From: Candidatus Delongbacteria bacterium
GTDB taxonomy: Bacteria; CAIWAD01; BS150m-G50
Length of the DNA stretch: 39,361 nt
Assembly (NCBI GenBank): GCA_016784425.1
Contig: JADHUQ010000002.1
Span: 1 to 39,361, forward strand
Reading direction: 5' to 3'
Below the pieces are notes generated by a model. The model saw only the letters and a list, made by a program, of their open reading frames with translations, was not told where the DNA came from and searched no databases. Every line of letters begins with the position of its first letter. Positions within the stretch are counted from its first letter, which is position 1. Made by a program: the position numbers and the translations under genes. Shown one piece after another: positions 24,289 to 31,408 of the stretch.

Positions 24289-24729
24289 ATGCGGAGCATT
24301 GCTGGAATACTGAGTGAAAAAGGGAAAGCTGTCTGGTCGGTCACACCGGCAGCCACCGTGAAAGAGGCCCTGCAGGAGATGACGAACCGGGATGTGGGTG
24401 CGGTGCTGGTCGTAACGGATGACAAGCTGGCCGGTATCTTCTCCGAGCGGGATTTTACCCGCCGTGCCGCCGCTGCCGGAGAGATAGATTTCAACACCCC
24501 GGTCGGTGAGGTGATGACTACCCAGGTTTTCTACATCAGCCCCGATTACAGCATCGAGCAGTGTATGGCGTTGATGACTGAAAAACATGTACGCCATCTG
24601 CCGGTACTGGAAGAGGAGCGGCTGGTCGGAATCGTCACCATCGGTGATATTGTCAAACGGGTTATCGCCGATCAGCAGTTCATGATCACCGAACTGGAGA
24701 AATTCATCAAGGGGAGTTACCCGGGGTGA
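24289..24729 (+). CDS. CBS-pair domain protein
   Basis: The ATG at 24289 lies behind AGGAGG, giving 146 residues; the frame continues upstream but without supporting features. Two CBS motifs are visible (about 10-66 and 75-130), each with the VGIVT/I-GD or AGIFSERD signature and an RHLPV strand before the second. CBS pairs bind adenine nucleotides (AMP/ATP/NADH/SAM) and act as energy or redox sensors, here as a stand-alone module of the IMPDH-like type. It sits 150 bases ahead of a ferredoxin-like gene and may share its transcript. The regulated partner is unknown. Confidence 0.88.
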   Translation: MRSIAGILSEKGKAVWSVTPAATVKEALQEMTNRDVGAVLVVTDDKLAGIFSERDFTRRAAAAGEIDFNTPVGEVMTTQVFYISPDYSIEQCMALMTEKHVRHLPVLEEERLVGIVTIGDIVKRVIADQQFMITELEKFIKGSYPG

Positions 24730-24878
24730 TCTGAGAATTGCCCGGCATCGCTTCCAGTTGCCGTGATTTCGGCACCATCTATGAAGGAAACAGTAACCGT
24801 GCGATACTCGCACCAGATCTATTTAGTTGCACATACGCGGTTGTCAACCCCGACAGCCCGATAATATCAGGAGTTTTT

Positions 24879-25679
24879 TTGGCTAAACTTAAACGGAATA
24901 TCATTCAGATTGATGAAGAGAAGTGCGATGGTTGCGGGCTTTGTATCCCCTCCTGCCCGGAAGGGGCGCTGCAACTTATCGACGGCAAAGCCAGGCTGGT
25001 ACGACAGGACTTTTGTGACGGCCTGGGGGCCTGCCTGGGTGACTGTCCGCAGGATGCGCTGCATCTGATCGAAGAGCTGGTTGATGCCTACGACGAACAG
25101 GGGGTGCTGGATCACCTGCAGCAAGCGGCACCGGAGCTGGTTGAAAAACACCGTCAACATCTGGAGCAGCATGGGATGAGTAGTACCCCGGCAGCGCACA
25201 CCGCCACCGGTGGCGGTTGCCCCTCAGCCTTGTCGCTGCAATGGGGCGAACAGGCCAGAGCTGAAGTATCTCAGGAAAAAACCGAATCTGAGTTGCGTCA
25301 GTGGCCGGTACAGCTGCATCTGGTCTCACCCCGGGCACCCTATTTTCAAGGGGCTGATCTGGTGCTGGTGGCTGATTGCGTGCCTTTTGCCTATGCAGAT
25401 TTTCACCGTGACTGGCTCCGCGATAAAGCTGTGGTTATCTGCTGTCCCAAACTCGATAATCTGACCGGCTATCTGGAAAAACTCACCGAGATTATTACAA
25501 CCGGTAGACCGCGTCGTATCACCGTGCTGCATATGGAGGTTCCCTGTTGCGGCGGTATCGTCCAGCTGGCACGCCAGGCTTTGGCTCTGGCCGCCCAGGC
25601 GACAGGCAGTGCCATTGAGATTCCCTTCCAGAGCGTGAAGATAGGGATTAAGGGCGAGGTCCTGGAAACTGTGAGATAA
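24879..25679 (+). CDS. Two-cluster [4Fe-4S] ferredoxin-like protein
   Basis: A TTG start at 24879 fits AGGAG five bases upstream, giving 267 residues (MAKLKRNIIQIDEEKCDGCG). Residues about 16-60 carry two cysteine sets, CDGCGLCIPSCPEGA and CDGLGACLGDCPQDA, so one complete CxxCxxCxxxCP site and a second in which one Cys position is occupied by Leu-Gly. A linker rich in His (about 80-115) follows. The C-terminal domain (about 140-267) carries further cysteines in VVICCPKLDN and VPCCGGIV, reminiscent of hydrogenase- or heterodisulfide-reductase-associated proteins. Probably an electron-transfer protein in an anaerobic or facultative metabolism. The partner is not in the window. Confidence 0.82.
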   Translation: MAKLKRNIIQIDEEKCDGCGLCIPSCPEGALQLIDGKARLVRQDFCDGLGACLGDCPQDALHLIEELVDAYDEQGVLDHLQQAAPELVEKHRQHLEQHGMSSTPAAHTATGGGCPSALSLQWGEQARAEVSQEKTESELRQWPVQLHLVSPRAPYFQGADLVLVADCVPFAYADFHRDWLRDKAVVICCPKLDNLTGYLEKLTEIITTGRPRRITVLHMEVPCCGGIVQLARQALALAAQATGSAIEIPFQSVKIGIKGEVLETVR

Positions 25680-25711
25680 CAGATCAGGCTTTGGCGATAC
25701 AGCTTCAAGTA

Positions 25712-25726
25712 CGTTGCACGGCAACG
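25712..25726. other. Hairpin between convergent genes
   Basis: CGTTGC-ACG-GCAACG is a perfect 6-bp stem between the convergent ferredoxin and feoB genes. No T-run follows on either strand, so termination is uncertain. Confidence 0.3.
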
Positions 25727-25869
25727 GAGCAAGCCGCGGTATGTTTGTAGCATGACTATGAAGTGAAGTTGAACTGTGAGCAGCAGACCGACCAACTGAC
25801 AATGACTTCAACAGCTGAACGCTGATCTCTTCCTGCAGACATTTCCTCTAGGGGAGTCAGAGTATAACC

Positions 25870-27861
25870 TCACCCCAGAAACAGACTGCCCACCTGATAA
25901 ACCAGTACCGCCATCAACCAGCCTAACAGCAGCGGATAAACGGTGGCCAGCACCGCCCAGCGCAGACCGGCCTCTTTGCGGATCACCGCCATCGTCGCCA
26001 GACAGGGAATATAGATCAGCGCCATCACCATGAATGCATAGGTTGATAAGGGGGTAAAGAGGAGGCGCAAAACTTCCTCGCTGACCCGTAAAGTCTCCAG
26101 GGTACCGATCATAACCTCCTTGGCAACGATACCAAAGATGAGTGTAACTGCCGCCTGCCAGGAGCCAAACCCGGCCGGCTCCAGAACCGGAGCAATGAAA
26201 GCACCGAGCCGCCCGATCCAACTGGCTGCGGAGGCGTATTCCACCCCGACCGGCAGCGAAGCCAGTAACCAGATGAGCATCACACCAAAGACGATAACCG
26301 TCCCCGCCCTGCGTAAAAACATCAGGGTGCGGGTCCATGCCTGACGGAAGACATGCCCCCATACCGGCAGTTGATACGGGGGTAATTCCATGATCAGCGG
26401 AGCGGTATCCTGCCGGAAGAAGATCGATTTGAAGAGACGAGCCATGGCAACAGCCAGCACGATTCCCAACAGATACAATGAGAGCACTACTACCCCCTGA
26501 TGCTCCCGAAAGAAGATTCCGGTAAAGAGAATGTAGATCGGCAGCCGGGCCGAGCAGGACATCAAGGGGTTGACCAGAATGGTAAGCAGACGGTCCTTGC
26601 GTGATTCCAGAGTGCGGGTGGCCATTATGGCCGGGACATTGCAGCCGAACCCGAGCAGCATCGGGATGAAACTCTTGCCGTGCAGACCGAGCAGATGCAT
26701 TAAACGGTCCATGACGAAAGCGGCGCGGGACATATAGCCGGTTTCGCCCAGCAGCGCAAAGACGGTGAAAAGGATGAAGATATTCGGCACAAAGACCAGG
26801 ATAGCACCGACCCCGGCGATAATACCGTCGGTCAGCAGCGAAATCAGCCAGGGGTGGACGCCAACCAGCGGCAATATACCCTGCAGTCCTTCGCTCAACA
26901 GGCCCACGGATTTGTCGATGAGGTCGGCCAGCGGATTGCCAAGACTGAATATCAGCTGGAAAGACAACCACATGAAAAACAGAAACAGCGGTATCCCGAG
27001 CCAGCGGTTGGTTGCAACGCTGTCCACCTTGTCGGAGAAGCTAACCCTGGTGGAAAAACCGCCCCGCCGTTGCACACACTCCCGGCAGAGTCCATGGATA
27101 TAGCCATAGCGTTTCTCAGCCAGCATGACCGCAATGTCGCTCTCTGCGGAGGTAAACCGGTTGAGAATTTCCATGATCTCTTCCTGACGGGTCATTTTCT
27201 GCAACCGGGCCAGAAATTCCGGATCCTCCTCCGCCAGTTTGACTGCCATGAAGCGAGTAGGGCAGGTACACTTTTCTTCCTGCTCCAGTAACTGCTGAAC
27301 TTCGCTCAACGCCTCATCAATCTCTTCGCCGTAGTAAGAGGGTGGGGTTGGGATGGGTAATTCCAACCGCTGGGCGATAGCTTCCCGCAACTGGTCGATT
27401 CCCTCCCCTTTAACACCGATTGTCGGGACAACCCGGATCTGCAGCTGTTGCGCCATCGCGAGATGATTGATCTGCAGACCACTCTTCTCCGCCATGTCCA
27501 TCATGTTGAGGGCGATCACTACCTTTTCACCTAATTCCAGGAGCTGCAGAACCAGGTAGAGATTACGTTCCAGGTTGTCAGCATCGACCACAACGACCAC
27601 CAGGTCCGGTTCCCTTTCAACCAGGAAGTCCCGGGCAACTTTTTCATCAAGGCTGTAAGAGGTAAGTGAGTAAATACCGGGCAGGTCGATAATACGGATG
27701 GTTTTATCAGCGAACCGGAAGTGCCCCTCTTTCCGTTCAACCGTAACCCCGGGCCAGTTACCGGTACTCTGGTTGCTGCCGGTCAGGCGGTTGAAGATAG
27801 TGGTTTTGCCGCTGTTGGGATTACCGGCGAGTGCAATTGTATATTCTGGTTGATTTGCCAT
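25870..27861 (-). CDS. feoB: Ferrous iron transporter FeoB
   Basis: This 663-residue inner-membrane protein imports Fe(II). The N-terminal G domain shows G1 GNPNSGKTT (13-21), G3 DLPGIYSLTS (about 59), and G4 NMMD (about 119). A spacer with CTCP follows. The membrane part (about 285-663) contains the paired gate regions with GFGCNVPAI and SCSARLPIYI, both conserved in FeoB. The ATG has CAGGA upstream. It lies 32 bases downstream of the DtxR-type repressor gene and is almost certainly co-transcribed. There is no separate feoA or feoC; the repressor carries a FeoA-like domain instead. Length is slightly shorter than E. coli FeoB (773), as in compact bacterial forms. Confidence 0.97.
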   Translation of the reverse strand: MANQPEYTIALAGNPNSGKTTIFNRLTGSNQSTGNWPGVTVERKEGHFRFADKTIRIIDLPGIYSLTSYSLDEKVARDFLVEREPDLVVVVVDADNLERNLYLVLQLLELGEKVVIALNMMDMAEKSGLQINHLAMAQQLQIRVVPTIGVKGEGIDQLREAIAQRLELPIPTPPSYYGEEIDEALSEVQQLLEQEEKCTCPTRFMAVKLAEEDPEFLARLQKMTRQEEIMEILNRFTSAESDIAVMLAEKRYGYIHGLCRECVQRRGGFSTRVSFSDKVDSVATNRWLGIPLFLFFMWLSFQLIFSLGNPLADLIDKSVGLLSEGLQGILPLVGVHPWLISLLTDGIIAGVGAILVFVPNIFILFTVFALLGETGYMSRAAFVMDRLMHLLGLHGKSFIPMLLGFGCNVPAIMATRTLESRKDRLLTILVNPLMSCSARLPIYILFTGIFFREHQGVVVLSLYLLGIVLAVAMARLFKSIFFRQDTAPLIMELPPYQLPVWGHVFRQAWTRTLMFLRRAGTVIVFGVMLIWLLASLPVGVEYASAASWIGRLGAFIAPVLEPAGFGSWQAAVTLIFGIVAKEVMIGTLETLRVSEEVLRLLFTPLSTYAFMVMALIYIPCLATMAVIRKEAGLRWAVLATVYPLLLGWLMAVLVYQVGSLFLG

Positions 27862-27893
27862 TGTGTTTATCCTGCAACGAAAATAGGCTGATT

Positions 27894-28583
27894 CTATAAA
27901 ATCGCCTTAGCCTTCATCTGTACTGCAGCGGCTTCCTCCCGGCGCAGTGACAACCTGTAACCTTTGATCAGAATTTCCAGCGGATCACCCAGAGGTGCCA
28001 GTTTAATCAGATGGATCGATTCACCCGGTAAGACCCCCATGTCCAGCAGGCGTCGTTTAACCCGGCCCTGTGCCAGAATCCTCTGTACAACACCGCTGTC
28101 TCCGGGACGATAGTCTTTGAGGGTAACAATATGAGCCGGTAGTGTGACATCTGAGGTATCCAGATTGGCGTTTTCCAGATCGCTAAGCCAGGTAAGCTGA
28201 TTCCGATGCTGTTCCAGCAGATGAATAAACCGCAACAGGCGATTGAAGGTATCGCGACTGAGATGGTGTTCAACCTCACAGGCGTCATTTTCGGCGATCG
28301 CCTGGTCAACTCCGAGAATTCCGGTGAAGAAACGGTTAAGAGCCACGTGTCTCTCGTAAACATCCTGTGCCTGTTCCAAGCCCTCATCAGTCAAGCGGAT
28401 ATGTCCATATTTTTCATGCTCCACCAGATTCAGAATCGCCAGATTTTTTACAGCGGTGGTTGCTGATGCACTGGAAACCTTCAGGTTAGCCGCGAGATCC
28501 TTTACTCGAACCACCCCTTTCCGCAAAGAGAGGACCCAGACCATCTCCAGATAATCTTCGAGGCTTTCGGTCAGCTGTTTCAT
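27894..28583 (-). CDS. DtxR/MntR-family metal-dependent repressor with FeoA-like domain
   Basis: The 229-residue protein has an N-terminal winged helix (about 1-70; VKDLAANLKVSSASATTAVKNLA), the dimerization/metal-binding domain (about 70-145; DACEVEHHLS contains the typical Cys/Glu/His primary-site cluster), and a C-terminal SH3/FeoA-like domain (about 155-229; RRLLDMGVLPGESIHLIKLAPLGDP). With Fe(II) or Mn(II) bound, such proteins repress iron or manganese uptake genes. The Cys in the metal site suggests Fe(II). It is encoded directly before feoB and so probably represses the operon. A TTTAG-N6-CTAAA dyad lies just upstream of its start. Confidence 0.93.
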   Translation of the reverse strand: MKQLTESLEDYLEMVWVLSLRKGVVRVKDLAANLKVSSASATTAVKNLAILNLVEHEKYGHIRLTDEGLEQAQDVYERHVALNRFFTGILGVDQAIAENDACEVEHHLSRDTFNRLLRFIHLLEQHRNQLTWLSDLENANLDTSDVTLPAHIVTLKDYRPGDSGVVQRILAQGRVKRRLLDMGVLPGESIHLIKLAPLGDPLEILIKGYRLSLRREEAAAVQMKAKAIL

Positions 28584-28599
28584 ATGTTTGCCTATAAAG

Positions 28600-28615
28600 T
28601 TTAGTTGGGGCTAAA
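28600..28615. promoter_or_regulatory. Candidate DtxR/MntR-type operator
   Basis: TTTAG-TTGGGG-CTAAA is a perfect 5-bp dyad with a 6-bp spacer, resembling the TTAGG...CCTAA-type boxes of DtxR/MntR/IdeR proteins. It lies 17-32 bases upstream of the repressor start codon, where it would block transcription of the repressor-feoB operon. Proposed from position and symmetry only. Confidence 0.5.
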
Positions 28616-28849
28616 ATATTGGTTAAAAGCAGGCTTCATGCAAGAAGATATCACTACCGACGTTTTATCTTCGCTCTTGTCCAGTTCATGACACCTTGAG
28701 CGAAATTGCCAATTGACACCTTGTTCTATAAGCTGTCCATTTTCAGAAAAGCCAGCCGTTCCCCCCAGGCGGCCGAAATGGGCTTCGGCAGCATAAAACA
28801 GCAGATATGTCATTGGCTTTATAGGAGCGAAGTTCATAAATAATAAATC

Positions 28850-28878
28850 CTTGACTTGTGAGGTCACAATCCCTATAC
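28850..28878 (+). promoter_or_regulatory. Strong sigma-70-type promoter with internal palindrome
   Basis: TTGACT (28850-28855), a 17-bp spacer, and TATACT (28873-28878) form a near-consensus promoter. The spacer contains TTGTGA-GG-TCACAA (28855-28868), which fits a repressor operator placed between the -35 and -10. The first good coding start downstream is 29100, leaving a leader of about 215 bases. Confidence 0.65.
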
Positions 28879-29099
28879 TTTTTAACGGCTGTGGTAACGG
28901 CACCCCATACAGTGATTGGGCACTCTGAATCCTGTCTGTAAAAACAGCATAACTCCGATCCATATTGACCACCATCGGCTGGAATCCCGTGAGCAGAATC
29001 ATCACCATTTTGTCTGGTATTACAGGGTAAATCATTGGTATACATTGTCTTAAGCATGACACACATTACATTTCAGACAGATATTCTCCGGTTTCATAT

Positions 29100-29537
29100 A
29101 TGCTGGAACTAACAGCTCCCCTGTGGGAATGGCATTTCAAACCGTGGCAGGTTTTGCGTGTGCGAACCACGCTGCTGGCATTGGTCATCCTGGCGGTGGC
29201 GTTGGTGCTGGTGTCCAATTTTGGTATCACTATGCTCGCTTTTCTGTTACTGATCGCTTTCACCTGGTCGCTCAGGCTGGCACTGTTCACCACCCGCTAC
29301 CGGGTGAACACTGAGGGTTTGTCCCGGGTGAATCTGTGGATGACACAGAGTTTTCCCAATACATCCATCCGGCGAGTGGTACCGGTTCCTGGTGGCATTT
29401 TTGTCAGCCAGCATCGGCGGCCCAGTCGCCTGGATCGGTTTCAGGGGTGGTTGATTCCACTCCCGGCAACAGATAAAAAGCAGATTATCAATCATTTACA
29501 GGCTGTCTGTGCAACCGACCAGGAAGTGGAAGCATGA
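29100..29537 (+). CDS. Hypothetical membrane protein with PH-like domain
   Basis: The 145-residue product has two adjacent transmembrane segments (about 22-40 and 43-62) followed by a soluble domain (about 65-130) whose pattern (TRYRVNTEGLSRVNLW...TSIRRVVPVPGGIFVSQ) resembles bacterial PH-like domains fused to TM hairpins. The ribosome site is weak. It overlaps the next gene by four bases (ATGA). I do not recognise a specific family, and its operon partners (an unknown 110-residue protein and an amidohydrolase) give no clear role. Confidence 0.65.
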   Translation: MLELTAPLWEWHFKPWQVLRVRTTLLALVILAVALVLVSNFGITMLAFLLLIAFTWSLRLALFTTRYRVNTEGLSRVNLWMTQSFPNTSIRRVVPVPGGIFVSQHRRPSRLDRFQGWLIPLPATDKKQIINHLQAVCATDQEVEA

Positions 29538-29866
29538 ACTTCACCGAGCAGGAACAGAACTTTATCGAGCGCTTCTCCGAAGCGGTTGTCAGGCGTCGTA
29601 TGACCGTCCCGGCGATCTTCTTCCTGGAATCGATGACACCGTTGAATTTTATCGCCAGCCAGGGGGTGGCATTTTTTACACCGATTGTCCAGATTTTCAT
29701 GAAAGCTGGGGATCTGGACATTTTGCAACGGCTGCTGGAAAACCGGGAATTCATCCCGGTACTGATCAGCATACTGGAAAAGCGGGATAGAACTTTGAAG
29801 CTTGAGGAGAAAAAACAGAAACAGGAACGCAAACTGTTACGGAAGCAGAAGAAAGAGCAGGCCTGA
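29534..29866 (+). CDS. Hypothetical small protein with basic coiled-coil tail
   Basis: This 110-residue protein begins with an ATG overlapping the previous stop. It has a helical N-terminal part (FTEQEQNFIERFSEAVVRRRMTVPAIFFLESMTPLNFIASQGVAF read in pieces) and a Lys/Glu/Gln-rich C-terminal coiled coil (about 88-110). One amphipathic, moderately hydrophobic helix suggests membrane association with its membrane partner at 29100. The amidohydrolase start follows after one base, so all three genes are co-transcribed. Function unknown. Confidence 0.7.
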   Translation: MNFTEQEQNFIERFSEAVVRRRMTVPAIFFLESMTPLNFIASQGVAFFTPIVQIFMKAGDLDILQRLLENREFIPVLISILEKRDRTLKLEEKKQKQERKLLRKQKKEQA

Positions 29867-29867
29867 C

Positions 29868-31178
29868 ATGACATTGATCAAGAATGCCCTGATAGTCACA
29901 ATGAATCAGCATGACGCCATCATTAAAAGCGACATTCTCATCCGTGACGGCTTGATCAAAGCACTTGGTAAATTTCGTGGTGCCCGTGAAGAGGTTGTTG
30001 ATGCCCGGGGTCTGGTGGTCTTTCCCGGATTCATCCAGTCGCATGTTCATCTGAATCAGACACTATTTCGCAATCTGGTTGACGATATGCCGTTGATGCA
30101 ATGGCTGAAAAAAAACATCTGGCCGATGGAAGCGGCGCACAATGCCCGTTCTATCAAGGCTGCCGCCCGTCTCGGTCTGGCGGAGTTGATTTTATCCGGG
30201 ACCACCACGATGGTCAGCATGGAAACGGTACATCATACCGAAGAAGTTCTGAAACAGATCGCTGAGTCCGGGATACGGGCGATCACCGGTAAAGCCATGA
30301 TGGACGCCGGTCGGGGCGTTCCCGCGCTGCTCAAACAGAAAACCGGTGACGCCCTCGCAGAATCGGTTGAGTTACTGGAAAAATGGCACGGACACGACGC
30401 GGGACGAATCCAGTACGCTTTCGCGCCCCGTTTCGCAGTCACCAGCAGTCGGCGGTTGCTGGAGGAAACGGCGCGGTTGGCCCGTGAATACCAGGTAGCA
30501 GTCCATACCCATGCCTCCGAAACGAAGGAAGAGGTGGCACTGGTGCGTAAGCAATTCGGTACCACCAACATTCAGCTCTTCAAACAGGTCGGTCTGCTGG
30601 AGTCACCCCTGATTATCGCACATGGTATTTACCTGACCGGCACGGAACGCAAGCTGTTGCAACGTCATCGTTCCCTGCTGGTACATTGTCCCACCACCAA
30701 TCTCAAACTAGGCTCCGGGATTGCGGACATACCCCTCTATCAACAGGAAAAACTGCAAATCGGGCTGGGCTCGGATGGAGCTCCCTGTAACAACAATCTC
30801 GATCTGCTGCGTGAGATGAGGCTGGCGGCGTTGTTACAGAAACCCAAATATGGCCCTGGGAGTATGCCTGCGATCCGAGTGGTCAGTATGGCTACCCGGG
30901 AAACGGCTGCCGCGCTGGGTCTGGCCGATCGAGTCGGTTCGATAGAGATTGGCAAAGAGGCAGATCTGGCGATTTTTGATTTTAATACGATTCAAACCAC
31001 CCCGGGTAGCAATCCCTGCAGCCAGCTGGTTTACAGTGCCGGAAGAGAAAATCTGCGTCATCTCCTGGTTCGGGGGCGATTCCTGCTGCGCGACGGTCTC
31101 CTGACCGGTTGGGATCATCAGCAGATTGTGCGGGAAGGGCGAGACCAGGCACGAAAATTGCTGCAACGTCTGCAGTAA
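29868..31178 (+). CDS. MtaD/SsnA/TrzA-type amidohydrolase (S-adenosylhomocysteine/5'-methylthioadenosine deaminase-like)
   Basis: The ATG at 29868 gives 436 residues. Amidohydrolase-fold metal ligands are present: HVHL after PGFIQS (about 62-66), HTHASE (about 208), an IAHGIYL His, and LGSDGAPC (Asp about 306). LVHCPTTNLKLGSG is typical of the MtaD/SsnA subgroup. These enzymes deaminate adenosine-type or guanine-type substrates; MtaD converts 5'-methylthioadenosine and S-adenosylhomocysteine to inosyl products. The exact substrate cannot be assigned from sequence. It follows two unknown small genes with overlaps of four bases and one base spacing. Confidence 0.88.
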   Translation: MTLIKNALIVTMNQHDAIIKSDILIRDGLIKALGKFRGAREEVVDARGLVVFPGFIQSHVHLNQTLFRNLVDDMPLMQWLKKNIWPMEAAHNARSIKAAARLGLAELILSGTTTMVSMETVHHTEEVLKQIAESGIRAITGKAMMDAGRGVPALLKQKTGDALAESVELLEKWHGHDAGRIQYAFAPRFAVTSSRRLLEETARLAREYQVAVHTHASETKEEVALVRKQFGTTNIQLFKQVGLLESPLIIAHGIYLTGTERKLLQRHRSLLVHCPTTNLKLGSGIADIPLYQQEKLQIGLGSDGAPCNNNLDLLREMRLAALLQKPKYGPGSMPAIRVVSMATRETAAALGLADRVGSIEIGKEADLAIFDFNTIQTTPGSNPCSQLVYSAGRENLRHLLVRGRFLLRDGLLTGWDHQQIVREGRDQARKLLQRLQ

Positions 31179-31408
31179 CCTGCGAGGCTCGCGCTGAGCG
31201 CCAGAACACCCGGAAACGGCTGTTCAGTCAGGATTTTATTTCCTTGGCAACCAGGTAGTCTCTATCTTAAACTGACCTGCAGCACCAGCCTTGTCTCAAT
31301 TCTTACTATCTTGAGAACCGGGGTCAACAGGATACCATTCTGGATCGCGGTCGTCCGTTACCGTGCTGTGATTTGAGTGGAACAAATTGTAATAAACAGG
31401 ATTCCTGC
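31179..31408. other. Intergenic region with a small dyad
   Basis: In 230 bases I see a GC-rich hairpin-prone stretch right after the stop (about 31180-31203) and a TCTCAA-N11-TTGAGA dyad at 31294-31316. No consensus promoter stands out. Confidence 0.35.

Larger units (their letters stand above)
28584..29099. other. Divergent intergenic region with regulatory sites
   Basis: These 516 bases lie between the repressor gene (minus) and the gene at 29100 (plus). A 153-codon minus-strand frame (28601-29062) and a 107-codon one are open, but their protein sequence has no recognisable domain and odd composition; I do not call them. Clear signals are a dyad near the repressor start (28600-28615), a strong plus-strand sigma-70-type promoter (28850-28878) and a palindrome within its spacer. 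Confidence 0.55.

Noticed and set aside
8347..25726. The same CGTTGC/GCAACG stem at 8347-8363 and 25712-25726 as a dispersed repeat
   Set aside because: Loops and flanks differ completely, so a 6-bp stem shared by chance is the simplest reading.
25808..26971. 387-codon open frame overlapping feoB
   Set aside because: It is an antisense-phase shadow on the same strand as feoB with low-complexity, Arg/Gly-rich translation and no domain; feoB is unmistakable.
28601..29062. 153-codon minus-strand open frame and an overlapping 107-codon frame
   Set aside because: No domain, no signal peptide, weak start context, and the frames run across a near-consensus plus-strand promoter; a decayed gene cannot be excluded.
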